The notes beneath the pieces were generated by a model that saw only the letters and a program-made list of their open reading frames with translations, made no database searches and was not told the origin of the DNA. Source: an uncultured Blautia sp. (GTDB taxonomy: Bacteria; Bacillota; Clostridia; Lachnospirales; Lachnospiraceae). From it: a DNA stretch of 64,000 nt. This document shows positions 25,519-34,441 of the stretch, one piece after another (position 1 is the stretch's first letter; each line of letters begins with the position of its first letter). Position numbers and translations under genes: made by a program. The stretch lies in NCBI RefSeq assembly GCF_947654165.1, contig NZ_CANTKB010000012.1:1-64000 (forward strand), given 5' to 3'.

Positions 25519-27027
25519 ATGGTCAGTACCATTCGTGAAATTATTGTACAGGCAGCAGAAACATATCAGGATGCTTCTGCGATCCGATATAAGATCAGCA
25601 AGAAAGAAATCGCTTCCAAGAGCTATGCACAGCTAAGAGAAGACAGTGAACGTTTTTCCAACGCACTGGAAGCATTAGGGGAACAGGGGAATCATATTGC
25701 CATCACAGGCATGACGTCCTACTCCTGGCTGGTATCCTATCTTGGGACGGTAAACAGTGCAAGTGTTGCGGTTCCTCTGGATGTATCTCTTCCGGCAGAG
25801 GACATGTGTGAACTCATAGACCGTGCAGATGCCACGATTTTTGTATATGATGAAATCCGTGCAGATGTGGCAGCAATGGTGAGAGCACGTTGTCCCAAGA
25901 TAAAATATTTGATTTCCATGCAAAAAGAGGAACAGGATCAAGAGGTGCTTTCTCTTTGGCAGCTTCTTGAAAAGTCAGATAAGAAATGCAGTATCATGCC
26001 GGAACCGGATGCTCTCTGCACAATCATGTTTACCTCGGGAACCACGGGAAAAAGCAAAGGTGTGATGCTTTCCCACAGAAATCTGGCGGAAAATGCAACC
26101 TGTTTTGATATGAAGATCCCACCGAGAACCACAGCACTTTCGGTTCTTCCTATTCACCATGCCTATTGCCTGACCATGGATTTTCTGAAAGGTTTATCCA
26201 TCGGGGCAGATATCTGCATCAATGATTCCCTCCTGCGTGTGGCGAAAAATATTAAGCTGTTTCAGCCCAATATGGTCCTGATGGTGCCTCTTATGATTGA
26301 GACCATGGCGAAAAAGCTGGAAGATGCAGAAGGACTTCCTGTGGATCTTGTGAAGAAGGAAGTGTTTGGGGAGCAGTTTACCACCATCTGCAGCGGCGGC
26401 GCATATCTGAATCCTGCCTATATTGATTTATTTGCGAAATATGGCGTTACCATCCAGCAGGGCTACGGCATGACAGAATGTTCTCCTGTGATCAGTACCA
26501 ACGTAAGCTGGAATATCCGCAAAGATTCCGTGGGACAGCTCATACCGAACTGTGAGGCGAAAACAGTGGAGGAAGAACTGTGGGTACGCGGAAGCAGTGT
26601 GATGATGGGATATTACAAGATGCCGGAAGAGACAGCACAGACCCTGACAGAAGACGGATGGCTTAGAACCGGTGATCTGGGATATGTAGATCAGGAAGGG
26701 TTTGTATATCTGACAGGAAGAAAGAAGAATCTGATCATTACCAAGAATGGGGAAAATGTATCGCCGGAAGAATTAGAGAACAAGATCGGTGAACACCGGC
26801 TGGTACAGGAAATCCTGGTACGGGAGAGCGAAGGTGTGATCGAAGCAGAAATTTTCCCGGATTATGAATATGCCCAGAAAAAAGAAATCAAAGATATCCG
26901 GGCAGTGCTTCAGGAAGTGATCGATACTTACAATCAGGGAGCACCTGCTTATAAAAGAGTCTACAGGCTGAAAATCCGTGATACAGAATTTGCCAAAACA
27001 CCGTCTAAGAAGATTAAAAGATATTAA
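25519..27027 (+). CDS. AMP-dependent acyl/aryl adenylating ligase
   Basis: 502 aa ANL-superfamily enzyme. Motifs in order: the P-loop-like MFTSGTTGKSKGVMLSH, QQGYGMTECSPVIS, RTGDLGYVDQEG, and the hinge YLTGRKKNLIITKNGENVSPEELE, with the catalytic Lys near the C-terminal end (AKTPSKKIKRY). It resembles long-chain acyl-CoA/acyl-ACP ligases more than amino-acid-activating A domains. The most likely job is to adenylate a carboxylic acid and load it on the neighbouring carrier protein. Substrate not readable from sequence by eye. Last gene of the operon, ended by a strong terminator. Confidence 0.9.
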   Translation: MVSTIREIIVQAAETYQDASAIRYKISKKEIASKSYAQLREDSERFSNALEALGEQGNHIAITGMTSYSWLVSYLGTVNSASVAVPLDVSLPAEDMCELIDRADATIFVYDEIRADVAAMVRARCPKIKYLISMQKEEQDQEVLSLWQLLEKSDKKCSIMPEPDALCTIMFTSGTTGKSKGVMLSHRNLAENATCFDMKIPPRTTALSVLPIHHAYCLTMDFLKGLSIGADICINDSLLRVAKNIKLFQPNMVLMVPLMIETMAKKLEDAEGLPVDLVKKEVFGEQFTTICSGGAYLNPAYIDLFAKYGVTIQQGYGMTECSPVISTNVSWNIRKDSVGQLIPNCEAKTVEEELWVRGSSVMMGYYKMPEETAQTLTEDGWLRTGDLGYVDQEGFVYLTGRKKNLIITKNGENVSPEELENKIGEHRLVQEILVRESEGVIEAEIFPDYEYAQKKEIKDIRAVLQEVIDTYNQGAPAYKRVYRLKIRDTEFAKTPSKKIKRY

Positions 27028-27074
27028 AAAAATGCTGTATGAATCTGTAAAAAAGATTCATACAGCATTTTTTT
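27026..27074. terminator. Bidirectional terminator after the acyl-ligase operon
   Basis: AATGCTGTATGAATC (27031-27045) pairs perfectly with GATTCATACAGCATT (27055-27069), flanked by A and T runs on both sides. It serves both the ligase gene and the convergent CofE-like gene. Confidence 0.93.
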
Positions 27075-27082
27075 GAGGATGA

Positions 27083-28291
27083 TTATTTTGCGTAGTTATC
27101 AAAATATCCCTGGATATAAATGATAGGAGTACCTTTATCTCCGGAGCCGGAAGTCAGGTCAGCCAGAGAGCCAAGAAGGTCTGTAAGACGTCTTGGTGTG
27201 GTACCCTGTGTAACCATGGTGCCCTTTAAGCTGGCAGCTTTTTCATCTTTTTCTGTAATGTATTCTTTGATGGCTTCTTTCAATTCTTCACCGGAAAGAT
27301 CTGCGAAATCATTATCAGCAAGGTATTTTAATTTTACTTCATTTGGAGTTCCCTCAAGACCCTTGGTGTATGCAGGAGAAACAACCGGGTCAGCCAGTTC
27401 CCAGATTTTTCCTACCGGATCTTTGAAAGCACCGTCACCGTAAACCATGACTTCAACATTTTTTCCTGTTTTTTCTGTCATAGCATCGTGGATTGCAGAT
27501 ACGACTTCATCACATTTGATCGGGAAGAGTTTTACAGTATCTTCGGTAGCTTTGTTGGATCCAAGAAGTCCGTAAGCATCATTATAACCGCTTCCGTTAA
27601 TACTGTGATTCATAATATCGTCAAGAGCATATACTTTTTCCGCACCGTTTGCAGTTAAGATACGTTTGGTTCTCTGGCGAGTGTGAATATCACAGGTGAG
27701 AACACTCTTGGTATAAGACAGGATTGCTTTTGGATTATTTGCAAAAATAATCTCTACTTCTGCACCGGCTTCCTGAATCAGTTGTTTATAATATTCCACA
27801 TAGTCTACACCGGTAAACACGTGTTTTTCGTAACCGAACAATTCTCTGTATTTCTCTTCTGTGAGAACGTCAGACCAAGGGTTTACTCCTTTTTCATCCA
27901 AGACATCTAAATCAATCAGATGATTGCCTACTTCGTCAGAAGGATAGCTTAACATCAGGACGATCTTTTTACATCCTTTTGCAATTCCCTTAAGACAGAT
28001 GGAAAAACGGTTACGGCTTAAAATCGGGAAAAGAACGCCTACAGTATCATCTCCGAATTTTTCCTTTACATCTGCTGCAATAGCATCTACGCTTGCATAA
28101 TTACCCTGTGCTCTTGCTACAACAGCTTCTGTTACAGCAATGACATCTTTATCACGAATTTCAAATTTTTCACTTTCTGCTGCTTTTAATACACAGTCTA
28201 CTACGATTTCAGCCAGATTATCTCCTTCACGGATAATCGGTGCCCGCACACCTCTGGATACGGTTCCAACCATACGATTTACAGATTCCAT
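27083..28291 (-). CDS. Coenzyme F420-0:L-glutamate ligase-like protein (CofE family)
   Basis: 402 aa. The N-terminal part (GVRAPIIREGDNLAEIVVDC, then DKDVIAVTEAVVARAQG) matches the opening of CofE-type gamma-glutamyl ligases, and the central and C-terminal parts (VMVYGDGAFKDPVGKIWELADP, cited in pieces) also fit this family in Firmicutes. In methanogens and actinobacteria CofE adds glutamates to F420-0. No other F420 biosynthesis gene is visible here, and Lachnospiraceae are not known F420 producers, so the true acceptor is unknown. Own promoter on the minus strand. Confidence 0.75.
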   Translation of the reverse strand: MESVNRMVGTVSRGVRAPIIREGDNLAEIVVDCVLKAAESEKFEIRDKDVIAVTEAVVARAQGNYASVDAIAADVKEKFGDDTVGVLFPILSRNRFSICLKGIAKGCKKIVLMLSYPSDEVGNHLIDLDVLDEKGVNPWSDVLTEEKYRELFGYEKHVFTGVDYVEYYKQLIQEAGAEVEIIFANNPKAILSYTKSVLTCDIHTRQRTKRILTANGAEKVYALDDIMNHSINGSGYNDAYGLLGSNKATEDTVKLFPIKCDEVVSAIHDAMTEKTGKNVEVMVYGDGAFKDPVGKIWELADPVVSPAYTKGLEGTPNEVKLKYLADNDFADLSGEELKEAIKEYITEKDEKAASLKGTMVTQGTTPRRLTDLLGSLADLTSGSGDKGTPIIYIQGYFDNYAK

Positions 28292-28564
28292 TTTATGTGC
28301 CCTCCATTGATTTCAATCAGATTTAGAACGGAACACTCCGCCTCTTATATAATACGTTGAAATTCCCGGCTATGCAAGACAAAAAGAAAATTTTGTGTAA
28401 AAAACAGAGGGTTTTTCACAAAAAGGGTCTGATTTTGCTGTAATATATCCCCCTACCGGGCTTGTGAGAGGGTGAAAAGTCTGTTAAACTTACTGCGGTA
28501 CGGTAGAATAGTGGAGAAGTCTGCGTTGCTGCCGGATGTTATAGAAAAGGAATGTTTAGAATAA
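28292..28564 (+). other. Intergenic leader before the aspartoacylase/methyltransferase fusion
   Basis: 273 bp without a gene. The left third holds the minus-strand promoter of the CofE-like gene. To the right there is a weak possible plus promoter around 28420-28446, then about 100 nt that can fold: CTACCG (28453-28458) may pair with CGGTAG (28501-28506), enclosing CCCT/AGGG. It does not match the riboswitch classes I can recall. Function unknown. Confidence 0.4.
28349..28377 (-). promoter_or_regulatory. Sigma-A promoter of the CofE-like gene
   Basis: On the minus strand TTGCAT (28372-28377), 17 bp spacer, TATTAT (28349-28354), about 58 bp upstream of the start codon. Confidence 0.7.
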
Positions 28565-30259
28565 ATGGAAGAAAATAAAGTGTTTTGCCTGGGGAATTTT
28601 ACCATTCAGCCAGGGGAAAAGAAAAGTGGATGTTTAAAGATAGGAAACGGAGAATTCCAGTTGCCGGCTGCTGTCCTGCACGGCAAACAGCCTGGAAAGA
28701 CGGTGCTGATCACGGCAGGGATCCATGCGGAAGAATATGTGGGGATCCAGGCTGCCATGGAACTGGAACAGGAGCTGAAGATACAGAAACTTGCAGGTAC
28801 TGTTGTGATCGTTAAAGTGGTGAACCGTAAGGCATTTGAACTGCGAAGCGGGAGTGAAAGCCACGAAGACGGGAAGAATCTGAATCGGGTATTTCCGGGA
28901 GATCCGAAGGGAACCTGGTCTGACAGACTGGCTCATGCCATAGAAAAGGAACTTTTAAGTATTGCAGATTATTACATTGACCTGCACAGCGGGGACAGTT
29001 ATGAGCAGCTTACCCCTTATGTGTATTATGCCGGAGCAGCGGATAAAGAGGTGGTGGAACAGTCCAGAGAAATGGCACAACAGGCGGATGTCCCCTACAT
29101 GGTAGGGTCCAATGTGTCTATGGGCGGCTGTTATAATTATGCGGCATCTTTAGGGATTCCCAGTATCCTCCTGGAACGAGGACAGATGGGAGGATGGACC
29201 CAGGAGGAAAGCCATTCCACCAGAAGAGATGTGCACAACATCCTCTGCCATCTGGGGATTTATCAGGGAGAAAAGGATTACCGCAATTATTATCCGCTGG
29301 AAGTCAAAGATCTGTGCTATCAGGCAGCCAATGAACAGGGACTTTGGTATCCCTGTAAGAAGCCGGGAGACATGATCCGGCAGGGCGATATCCTGGGTGT
29401 GATCAAAGATTACGAAGGGGAAATACTGGAGGTGTGTAAGGCAGAATACGGCGGTGTGATCCTGTATCAGACAGGAAGTCTTCAGGTACAGGAATCCGGT
29501 TCAGTGATTGCCTACGGACGGATTTCCAGAGAGTCGGACAGTCGAAAAGAGCGGATCGCAGGATACTGGAGCAAACGAAGTGACAGTTTTCAGGCACAGA
29601 GAAGAGCAGAGCTTCACAGCTCCATGGCTGACCGGTGGCTTCTGGAAATACAGAAATACCTTCCAAAGAGAAAGCTGAAAATTTTAGACGTGGGATGCGG
29701 CTCCGGATTTTTCACCATTTTGCTGGGAAAACAAGGGCATGAAGTGCTGGGCACAGACCTGACCCCGGATATGATCACGAAATCAAGAGAACTGGCAAAA
29801 GAAGAAGGGATTGACTGCAGATTTGAAATTATGGATGCGGAAAATCTGGACTTCCCGGATGAGACCTTTGATGTGGTGATTTCCAGAAATCTGACCTGGA
29901 CACTTCCGGATGCGGGGCATGCCTATGAAGAGTGGTGCAGAGTGCTGAAAAAGGGCGGGATCCTTTTGAATTTTGATGCAAATTACGGATCCAGTAATTT
30001 TGCCGATACTTCGCATCTTCCGGAAAATCATACACATAACAAGTTGGGGATGGATATGATGCAGGAATGTGAAGAGATTAAAAAGCAGCTTCCCATAAGC
30101 AGTTATATTCGTCCGGCCTGGGATGTGGAGACATTGGGAAATCTTGGTATTCTGGAACTGTCTCTGGATTTGGGTGTAGGAAAGAGGATTTATATCGAAA
30201 AAGATGACTTTTATAATCCGGTTCCCATTTTTACCCTGTGTGGAAAAAAGGAAGAGTAA
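28565..30259 (+). CDS. Aspartoacylase/succinylglutamate desuccinylase - SAM methyltransferase fusion
   Basis: 564 aa, two enzymes in one chain. Residues about 1-310 form an AstE/AspA-type zinc amidohydrolase (M14-related): GIHAEEY supplies H54 and E57, DLHSGD supplies H141, and ILLERGQMGG resembles the catalytic Glu region. Residues about 330-564 form a class I methyltransferase with ILDVGCGSGFF (SAM loop), GTDLTPDM and a post-motif FDVVISRNL; a repeated start around 325-335 marks a linker. The next gene, an ABC permease, begins 3 bp later, so the enzyme probably acts on the molecule the transporter brings in, for example an N-acylated metal chelator or peptide (inference). Confidence 0.85.
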   Translation: MEENKVFCLGNFTIQPGEKKSGCLKIGNGEFQLPAAVLHGKQPGKTVLITAGIHAEEYVGIQAAMELEQELKIQKLAGTVVIVKVVNRKAFELRSGSESHEDGKNLNRVFPGDPKGTWSDRLAHAIEKELLSIADYYIDLHSGDSYEQLTPYVYYAGAADKEVVEQSREMAQQADVPYMVGSNVSMGGCYNYAASLGIPSILLERGQMGGWTQEESHSTRRDVHNILCHLGIYQGEKDYRNYYPLEVKDLCYQAANEQGLWYPCKKPGDMIRQGDILGVIKDYEGEILEVCKAEYGGVILYQTGSLQVQESGSVIAYGRISRESDSRKERIAGYWSKRSDSFQAQRRAELHSSMADRWLLEIQKYLPKRKLKILDVGCGSGFFTILLGKQGHEVLGTDLTPDMITKSRELAKEEGIDCRFEIMDAENLDFPDETFDVVISRNLTWTLPDAGHAYEEWCRVLKKGGILLNFDANYGSSNFADTSHLPENHTHNKLGMDMMQECEEIKKQLPISSYIRPAWDVETLGNLGILELSLDLGVGKRIYIEKDDFYNPVPIFTLCGKKEE

Positions 30260-30262
30260 AAA

Positions 30263-31207
30263 ATGAAAAAATATGTAGTGAAACGACTGCTGCAGCTTCT
30301 TCCCATTCTGCTGGTCATTACCTTCCTGTCTTTTGGCATGATGCGTCTGGCAGGCAGCGATGCGGTGCTGCAAAAAATGGAAAATACAGGGATGGTGGTC
30401 TCTCAGGAGGTTTTGGAAAATGCCAGGGCAGAGCTGGGACTGGATAAGCCCTTTCTGGCGCAATATTTTGTGTGGCTTGGAAATCTGCTTAGGGGAGACA
30501 TGGGAGTCAGTTATATTTCCGGCAAGGAGGTGTTTCCTGCCTTTGTCTCAAAACTTCCGGCAACGCTGTTGCTGGCAGGAGTCTCTCTGCTTCTGACTGT
30601 GGTGATCTCCATTCCCCTGGGAATCCTGGCGGCAGTAAAACAGAATCGTTTTACAGACTATCTCATTCGTTGGGCAAGTTTTCTGGGAAACAGCATGCCA
30701 AACTTTTTTGTGGCACTGCTGCTCATGTATGTTCTTGCCATCAAGCTGAAATGGTTTCCTGTAATCGCAAACGGCGTGACCATGAAAAGCGTGGCATTGC
30801 CGGCTTTTACTCTGGCGATTGCCATGTCGGCGAAATATCTTCGTCAGGTGCGTGCCGCAGTTCTGGACGAACTGAGCAAGGAGTATGTTATAGGGGCAAA
30901 AGCAAGAGGAATTAAATTTTCGGTCACACTATGGAAAAGTGTGTTAAGATCCTGTCTTATGACTATTCTGACCTTGCTTACGCTTTCCCTCGGCAGTCTG
31001 CTGGGAGGAACTGCGATCGTAGAATCTATTTTTATGTGGGATGGTGTGGGAAAGCTGGCGGTAGATGCCATCAACATGCGGGATTATCCCATGATTCAGG
31101 CTTATGTCATGTGGATGGCCATCATCTATGTGGGTGTGAATCTGATCACAGATCTTTCTTACCGGTTCTTAGATCCGAGAATCAGGCTGGGAGGTGAAGA
31201 GACATGA
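30263..31207 (+). CDS. ABC importer permease, NikB/DppB type (system 1)
   Basis: 314 aa with an N-terminal membrane helix (VVKRLLQLLPILLVITFLSF), a periplasm-equivalent loop containing LGLDKPFLAQYFVWLGNLLRG, and five further membrane segments. The cytoplasmic EAA-like loop reads EYVIGAKARGIKFSVTLWKS, which docks the ATPases. Family members import nickel-chelates, dipeptides or oligopeptides. It follows the fusion enzyme with 3 bp between them and overlaps the next permease by 4 bp. Confidence 0.9.
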   Translation: MKKYVVKRLLQLLPILLVITFLSFGMMRLAGSDAVLQKMENTGMVVSQEVLENARAELGLDKPFLAQYFVWLGNLLRGDMGVSYISGKEVFPAFVSKLPATLLLAGVSLLLTVVISIPLGILAAVKQNRFTDYLIRWASFLGNSMPNFFVALLLMYVLAIKLKWFPVIANGVTMKSVALPAFTLAIAMSAKYLRQVRAAVLDELSKEYVIGAKARGIKFSVTLWKSVLRSCLMTILTLLTLSLGSLLGGTAIVESIFMWDGVGKLAVDAINMRDYPMIQAYVMWMAIIYVGVNLITDLSYRFLDPRIRLGGEET

Positions 31208-32028
31208 AAAAAAAGGTCAAAAGAAGACTGCTCTTTTTTCTGGTACTGGCATCTGCACTGCTTTTTGTGGCGGTGTTTGCAGAATGGCTGTGTCCTTATG
31301 ATCCCAATGCACAGGATATGGCATTATCCCTGCAGCCTCCGGGAAACAGTCATCTTGCAGGGACAGACCGGTTTGGAAGAGATCTGTTTTCCAGGATTTT
31401 AGTGGGACTTAGGACAAGTGTGCTTGCCACCTTGTCTCTGGTAGCGATCATCACATTGGTCGGGACGATTCTGGGAGTCCTGTGCGGATACTGCGGAGGG
31501 ATTCTGGATTCGGTAGTGATGCGGATCTCTGATATTTGTCTGGCTTTTCCGGGGCTGGTCTTTGCCCTTGCCATAGCTGCCCTGTTAGACGGAGGACTGC
31601 ACAATGCAGTGCTTTCTCTGGCAGTCATCAGTTGGCCAAAATATGCAAGGATTGCCAGAAGCCAGACACTGGCACAGAAGAATACCGATTACATAGCCGC
31701 AGCAAAGCTGGCGGGTAATACATCCCGACAGATTATTTTAAGACATATTCTTCCAAACATTGCAGGAACGATTCTTGTGACAGCTATGCTGGATATCGGA
31801 ACCATGCTGATGGAACTGGCAGGACTGTCGTTTCTGGGGCTTGGGGCACAGCCGCCTACCGCAGAGCTTGGAAATATGATGAGCGGAGGGCGAAGTATGC
31901 TTCAAACCTATCCCTGGGTCATTCTGGGACCGGGACTTGCACTTTTTCTGGTGGTAGTTATATTTAATCTACTTGGAGATACGGTGAGAGATTATCTGGA
32001 TCCAAAAAACAGCGGAAGAAAAAAATAG
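31204..32028 (+). CDS. ABC importer permease, NikC/DppC type (system 1)
   Basis: 274 aa, six predicted membrane segments. Typical family landmarks are HLAGTDRFGRDLFSRILVGL near residue 50 and the EAA-like loop TDYIAAAKLAGNTSRQIILR, followed by AGLSFLGLGAQPPTAELGNM. It pairs with the preceding permease, whose stop overlaps its start (ATGA), giving translational coupling. Nickel and peptide importers cannot be separated by eye at this level. Confidence 0.9.
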   Translation: MKKKVKRRLLFFLVLASALLFVAVFAEWLCPYDPNAQDMALSLQPPGNSHLAGTDRFGRDLFSRILVGLRTSVLATLSLVAIITLVGTILGVLCGYCGGILDSVVMRISDICLAFPGLVFALAIAALLDGGLHNAVLSLAVISWPKYARIARSQTLAQKNTDYIAAAKLAGNTSRQIILRHILPNIAGTILVTAMLDIGTMLMELAGLSFLGLGAQPPTAELGNMMSGGRSMLQTYPWVILGPGLALFLVVVIFNLLGDTVRDYLDPKNSGRKK

Positions 32029-32042
32029 AAGGGAACATAAGA

Positions 32043-33632
32043 ATGAGGAAAATCAAAAAAACAGCAGCACTCTTGATGGCAGTGTGCCTTGGAACAGGGC
32101 TTTTGGCGGGATGCGGTTCAGGAGACAACAGGAGCAGTACAGGAAGTGCTGAAAATACAGTAAATCCAGGAGAGATAAAGAGCTTTGTGCTGGGAGATAC
32201 TACGTTTAATCCTGAAAATGAAGAACCGGATATTAATCCTCATAATACGTATTCAGGCTGGGCCTGCATCCGCTACGGAGTGGGAGAAACCTTATTTAAG
32301 TATTCTGATTCCATGGAAATCCAGCCGTGGCTGGCAAAGGAATATGAAAATGTAGATGAACTTACCTGGAAAATCACCTTGCAGGATGGGGTGAAGTTTT
32401 CCAGCGGCAGAGAAATGACTGGTGAGGCAGTTAAAAAATGCCTGGAGCATTTGATAGAGGTTCATGAGCGTGCAAAGGGAGACCTGATGATCGACACCAT
32501 TACAGCAGAAGGACAGACGATTACCATCAGGACTACAGAACCAAAACCAACGCTTCTGAATTATTTAAGTGACCCTTACGGATGTATCATTGATATGGAG
32601 GCAGGGATCACAGAAGATGGAATCGTGGCCGGGACCGGGCCGTATATCGCCGAATCTCTGGTATCCGGGGAACAGTTAAACCTGGTAAAAAATCAGGAAT
32701 ACTGGGATGGGGAGCCTGGATTTGATGAAATCACAGTGCGTACCATTTCAGACGGTGATACCCTTACCATGGCGTTGCAGTCCGGGGAGATTGATGCTGC
32801 TTACGGTATGCCGTATGCCAGCTATCCGTTATTTGAAAACGAGGATTACACCTTTTCCAGCTGTGCTACCAGCAGAGCCTTCTTCGAACATATGAATTTT
32901 GCAAGTCCTGTGATCCAGGATGCAGCAGTGCGAAAGGCCATTGCCATGGGAATAGACAAAGAAGGATTTGTAAATACCCTGTTAGAGGGAAATGGATATG
33001 CAGCCGTAGGAACATATCCGGACAGTTTTTCCTTTGGCGGAGATGCAGTTACTGCAGAAGCTTATGACCCAGAAGGAGCAAAAAAGGTGCTGGAAGAAGC
33101 CGGATGGACAGATTCGGATGGAGACGGGATCAGGGAAAAAGCAGGGCAGGAGCTGAAAATCCGCTGGCTTACCTATCCAAGCCGTCAGGAACTTCCGCTT
33201 CTTGCAGAATTTGCACAGGCAACCTTAAAAGAAATCGGTATGGATGTTCAGATAAACAGTACGGCTGACCACAACAGCATCCGGACCGATGCTTCTGCCT
33301 GGGACGTTTACGCCAGTGCCATGGTGACTGCACCTACCGGAGATCCGGAATATTTCTTTACCACTCATTGTCTGGACAGTTCTATGGTAAATAATGGGCA
33401 GTATCACAGTGATAAGCTGGAGCAGCTCGAAGCAGAGATGGCGAAAACCTTTGATCCGGACAAAAGGGGGGAATTGGCTGTTCAGATGCAGCAGATCATT
33501 CTGGATGACCATGCCTTTGTATTTTGTTCGCATTTAAAAATGAGCATGATAAGTAAAGCTACAGTGACAGGACTTGTGGCACATCCCTGTGATTTTTATG
33601 AGATCACAGTGGATCTGGCTCCTGTGAAGTAA
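32043..33632 (+). CDS. Extracellular solute-binding lipoprotein, family 5 (system 1)
   Basis: 529 aa. An N-terminal signal peptide with lipobox LLAGC (Cys about residue 25) anchors it to the outer face of the membrane. The body is an SBP_bac_5 protein (NikA/DppA/OppA class): DELTWKITLQDGVKFSSG, then GTGPYIAESLVSGEQLNLVK and DAAVRKAIAMGIDKEGFV. A DSDGDGIREK loop looks calcium-binding and occurs in many family members. It captures the ligand for the neighbouring permeases. His and Arg ligands that would point to nickel cannot be judged without an alignment. Confidence 0.9.
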   Translation: MRKIKKTAALLMAVCLGTGLLAGCGSGDNRSSTGSAENTVNPGEIKSFVLGDTTFNPENEEPDINPHNTYSGWACIRYGVGETLFKYSDSMEIQPWLAKEYENVDELTWKITLQDGVKFSSGREMTGEAVKKCLEHLIEVHERAKGDLMIDTITAEGQTITIRTTEPKPTLLNYLSDPYGCIIDMEAGITEDGIVAGTGPYIAESLVSGEQLNLVKNQEYWDGEPGFDEITVRTISDGDTLTMALQSGEIDAAYGMPYASYPLFENEDYTFSSCATSRAFFEHMNFASPVIQDAAVRKAIAMGIDKEGFVNTLLEGNGYAAVGTYPDSFSFGGDAVTAEAYDPEGAKKVLEEAGWTDSDGDGIREKAGQELKIRWLTYPSRQELPLLAEFAQATLKEIGMDVQINSTADHNSIRTDASAWDVYASAMVTAPTGDPEYFFTTHCLDSSMVNNGQYHSDKLEQLEAEMAKTFDPDKRGELAVQMQQIILDDHAFVFCSHLKMSMISKATVTGLVAHPCDFYEITVDLAPVK

Positions 33633-33658
33633 GCCGGTTTCTGATAGGAGAAATGTGT

Positions 33659-34441
33659 GTGAAAGAAGTGTTAAGTTATCAGTCTGTGGATATCTGTCTG
33701 GGTGAACAGAGAATCGTTCATGATGTGAATTTCACCCTGCATTCCGGTGAAATCCTGGGAATCGTAGGGGAGTCCGGAAGCGGAAAAAGTACAATACTGA
33801 AAGCAGCCATGGGGCTTCTCGGAAACAATGGAAGTGTGACCAAGGGAACGATCTGCTTTCAGGGAAGCAGCCTTTTGAAGTTATCAGAAAAGGAATTTCG
33901 TAAAATACGGGGAGAAAAAATAGGGATGATTTTTCAGGACGCAGGTGCGTCGTTGTGCCCCATTCGCAAAATCGGTTCTCAGATTTATGAAAGTATCCTT
34001 GCACATAAAAAGATGACCAGAGAAGAAGCAAAAGAAAAAGCTTTGAATTTATTAATAAAACTAAAGTTTCAGGATGTAGAGCGGATTTGGAACAGTTATC
34101 CTTTTGAATTGTCCGGAGGGATGAATCAGCGAATCGGGATTGCGGTTGCTATGCTTATGGAGCCGGATGTTTTGCTGGCTGATGAACCAACCAGTGCTTT
34201 AGATGTTGCTGTGCAGCGTCAGGCAGTGCAGGAAATGCTTGCACTTAGAGAGATGTTTGGTACAGCGATGATCCTGGTCACGCATGATATCGGGACAGCA
34301 TCGGTTATGGCAGATACTATGCTGGTATTAAAAGACGGAGAAGTCATGGAATACGGGGAGACCAGACAAGTGCTGGAGGCACCGGAAAACGATTATACGA
34401 AGAAGCTGTTGTCCGCAGTGCCAAGATTACGGAGGGCATAA
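33659..34441 (+). CDS. ABC importer ATPase, NikD/DppD type (system 1)
   Basis: About 260 aa. Walker A GESGSGKST, Q-loop FQDAGASLCPIRKIG, signature LSGGMNQRIGIA, Walker B VLLADEPTSALD and H-loop VTHD are all present. It lacks the long C-terminal oligopeptide-HPY extension of many DppD proteins. The GTG at 33659 is preferred over the ATG at 33653 because the AGGAG site ends 8 bp before it and only 2 bp before the ATG. It ends one base before the second ATPase. Confidence 0.9.
   Translation: MKEVLSYQSVDICLGEQRIVHDVNFTLHSGEILGIVGESGSGKSTILKAAMGLLGNNGSVTKGTICFQGSSLLKLSEKEFRKIRGEKIGMIFQDAGASLCPIRKIGSQIYESILAHKKMTREEAKEKALNLLIKLKFQDVERIWNSYPFELSGGMNQRIGIAVAMLMEPDVLLADEPTSALDVAVQRQAVQEMLALREMFGTAMILVTHDIGTASVMADTMLVLKDGEVMEYGETRQVLEAPENDYTKKLLSAVPRLRRA

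Noticed and set aside
28447..28510. NiCo, cobalamin or TPP riboswitch upstream of the importer island
   Set aside because: None of the conserved core sequences of these classes are present; kept only as an unassigned structured leader.
29783..30463. 226-codon minus-strand open frame across the fusion and permease genes
   Set aside because: Overlaps two convincing genes on the plus strand and encodes a Cys/His/Phe-rich sequence without a domain.
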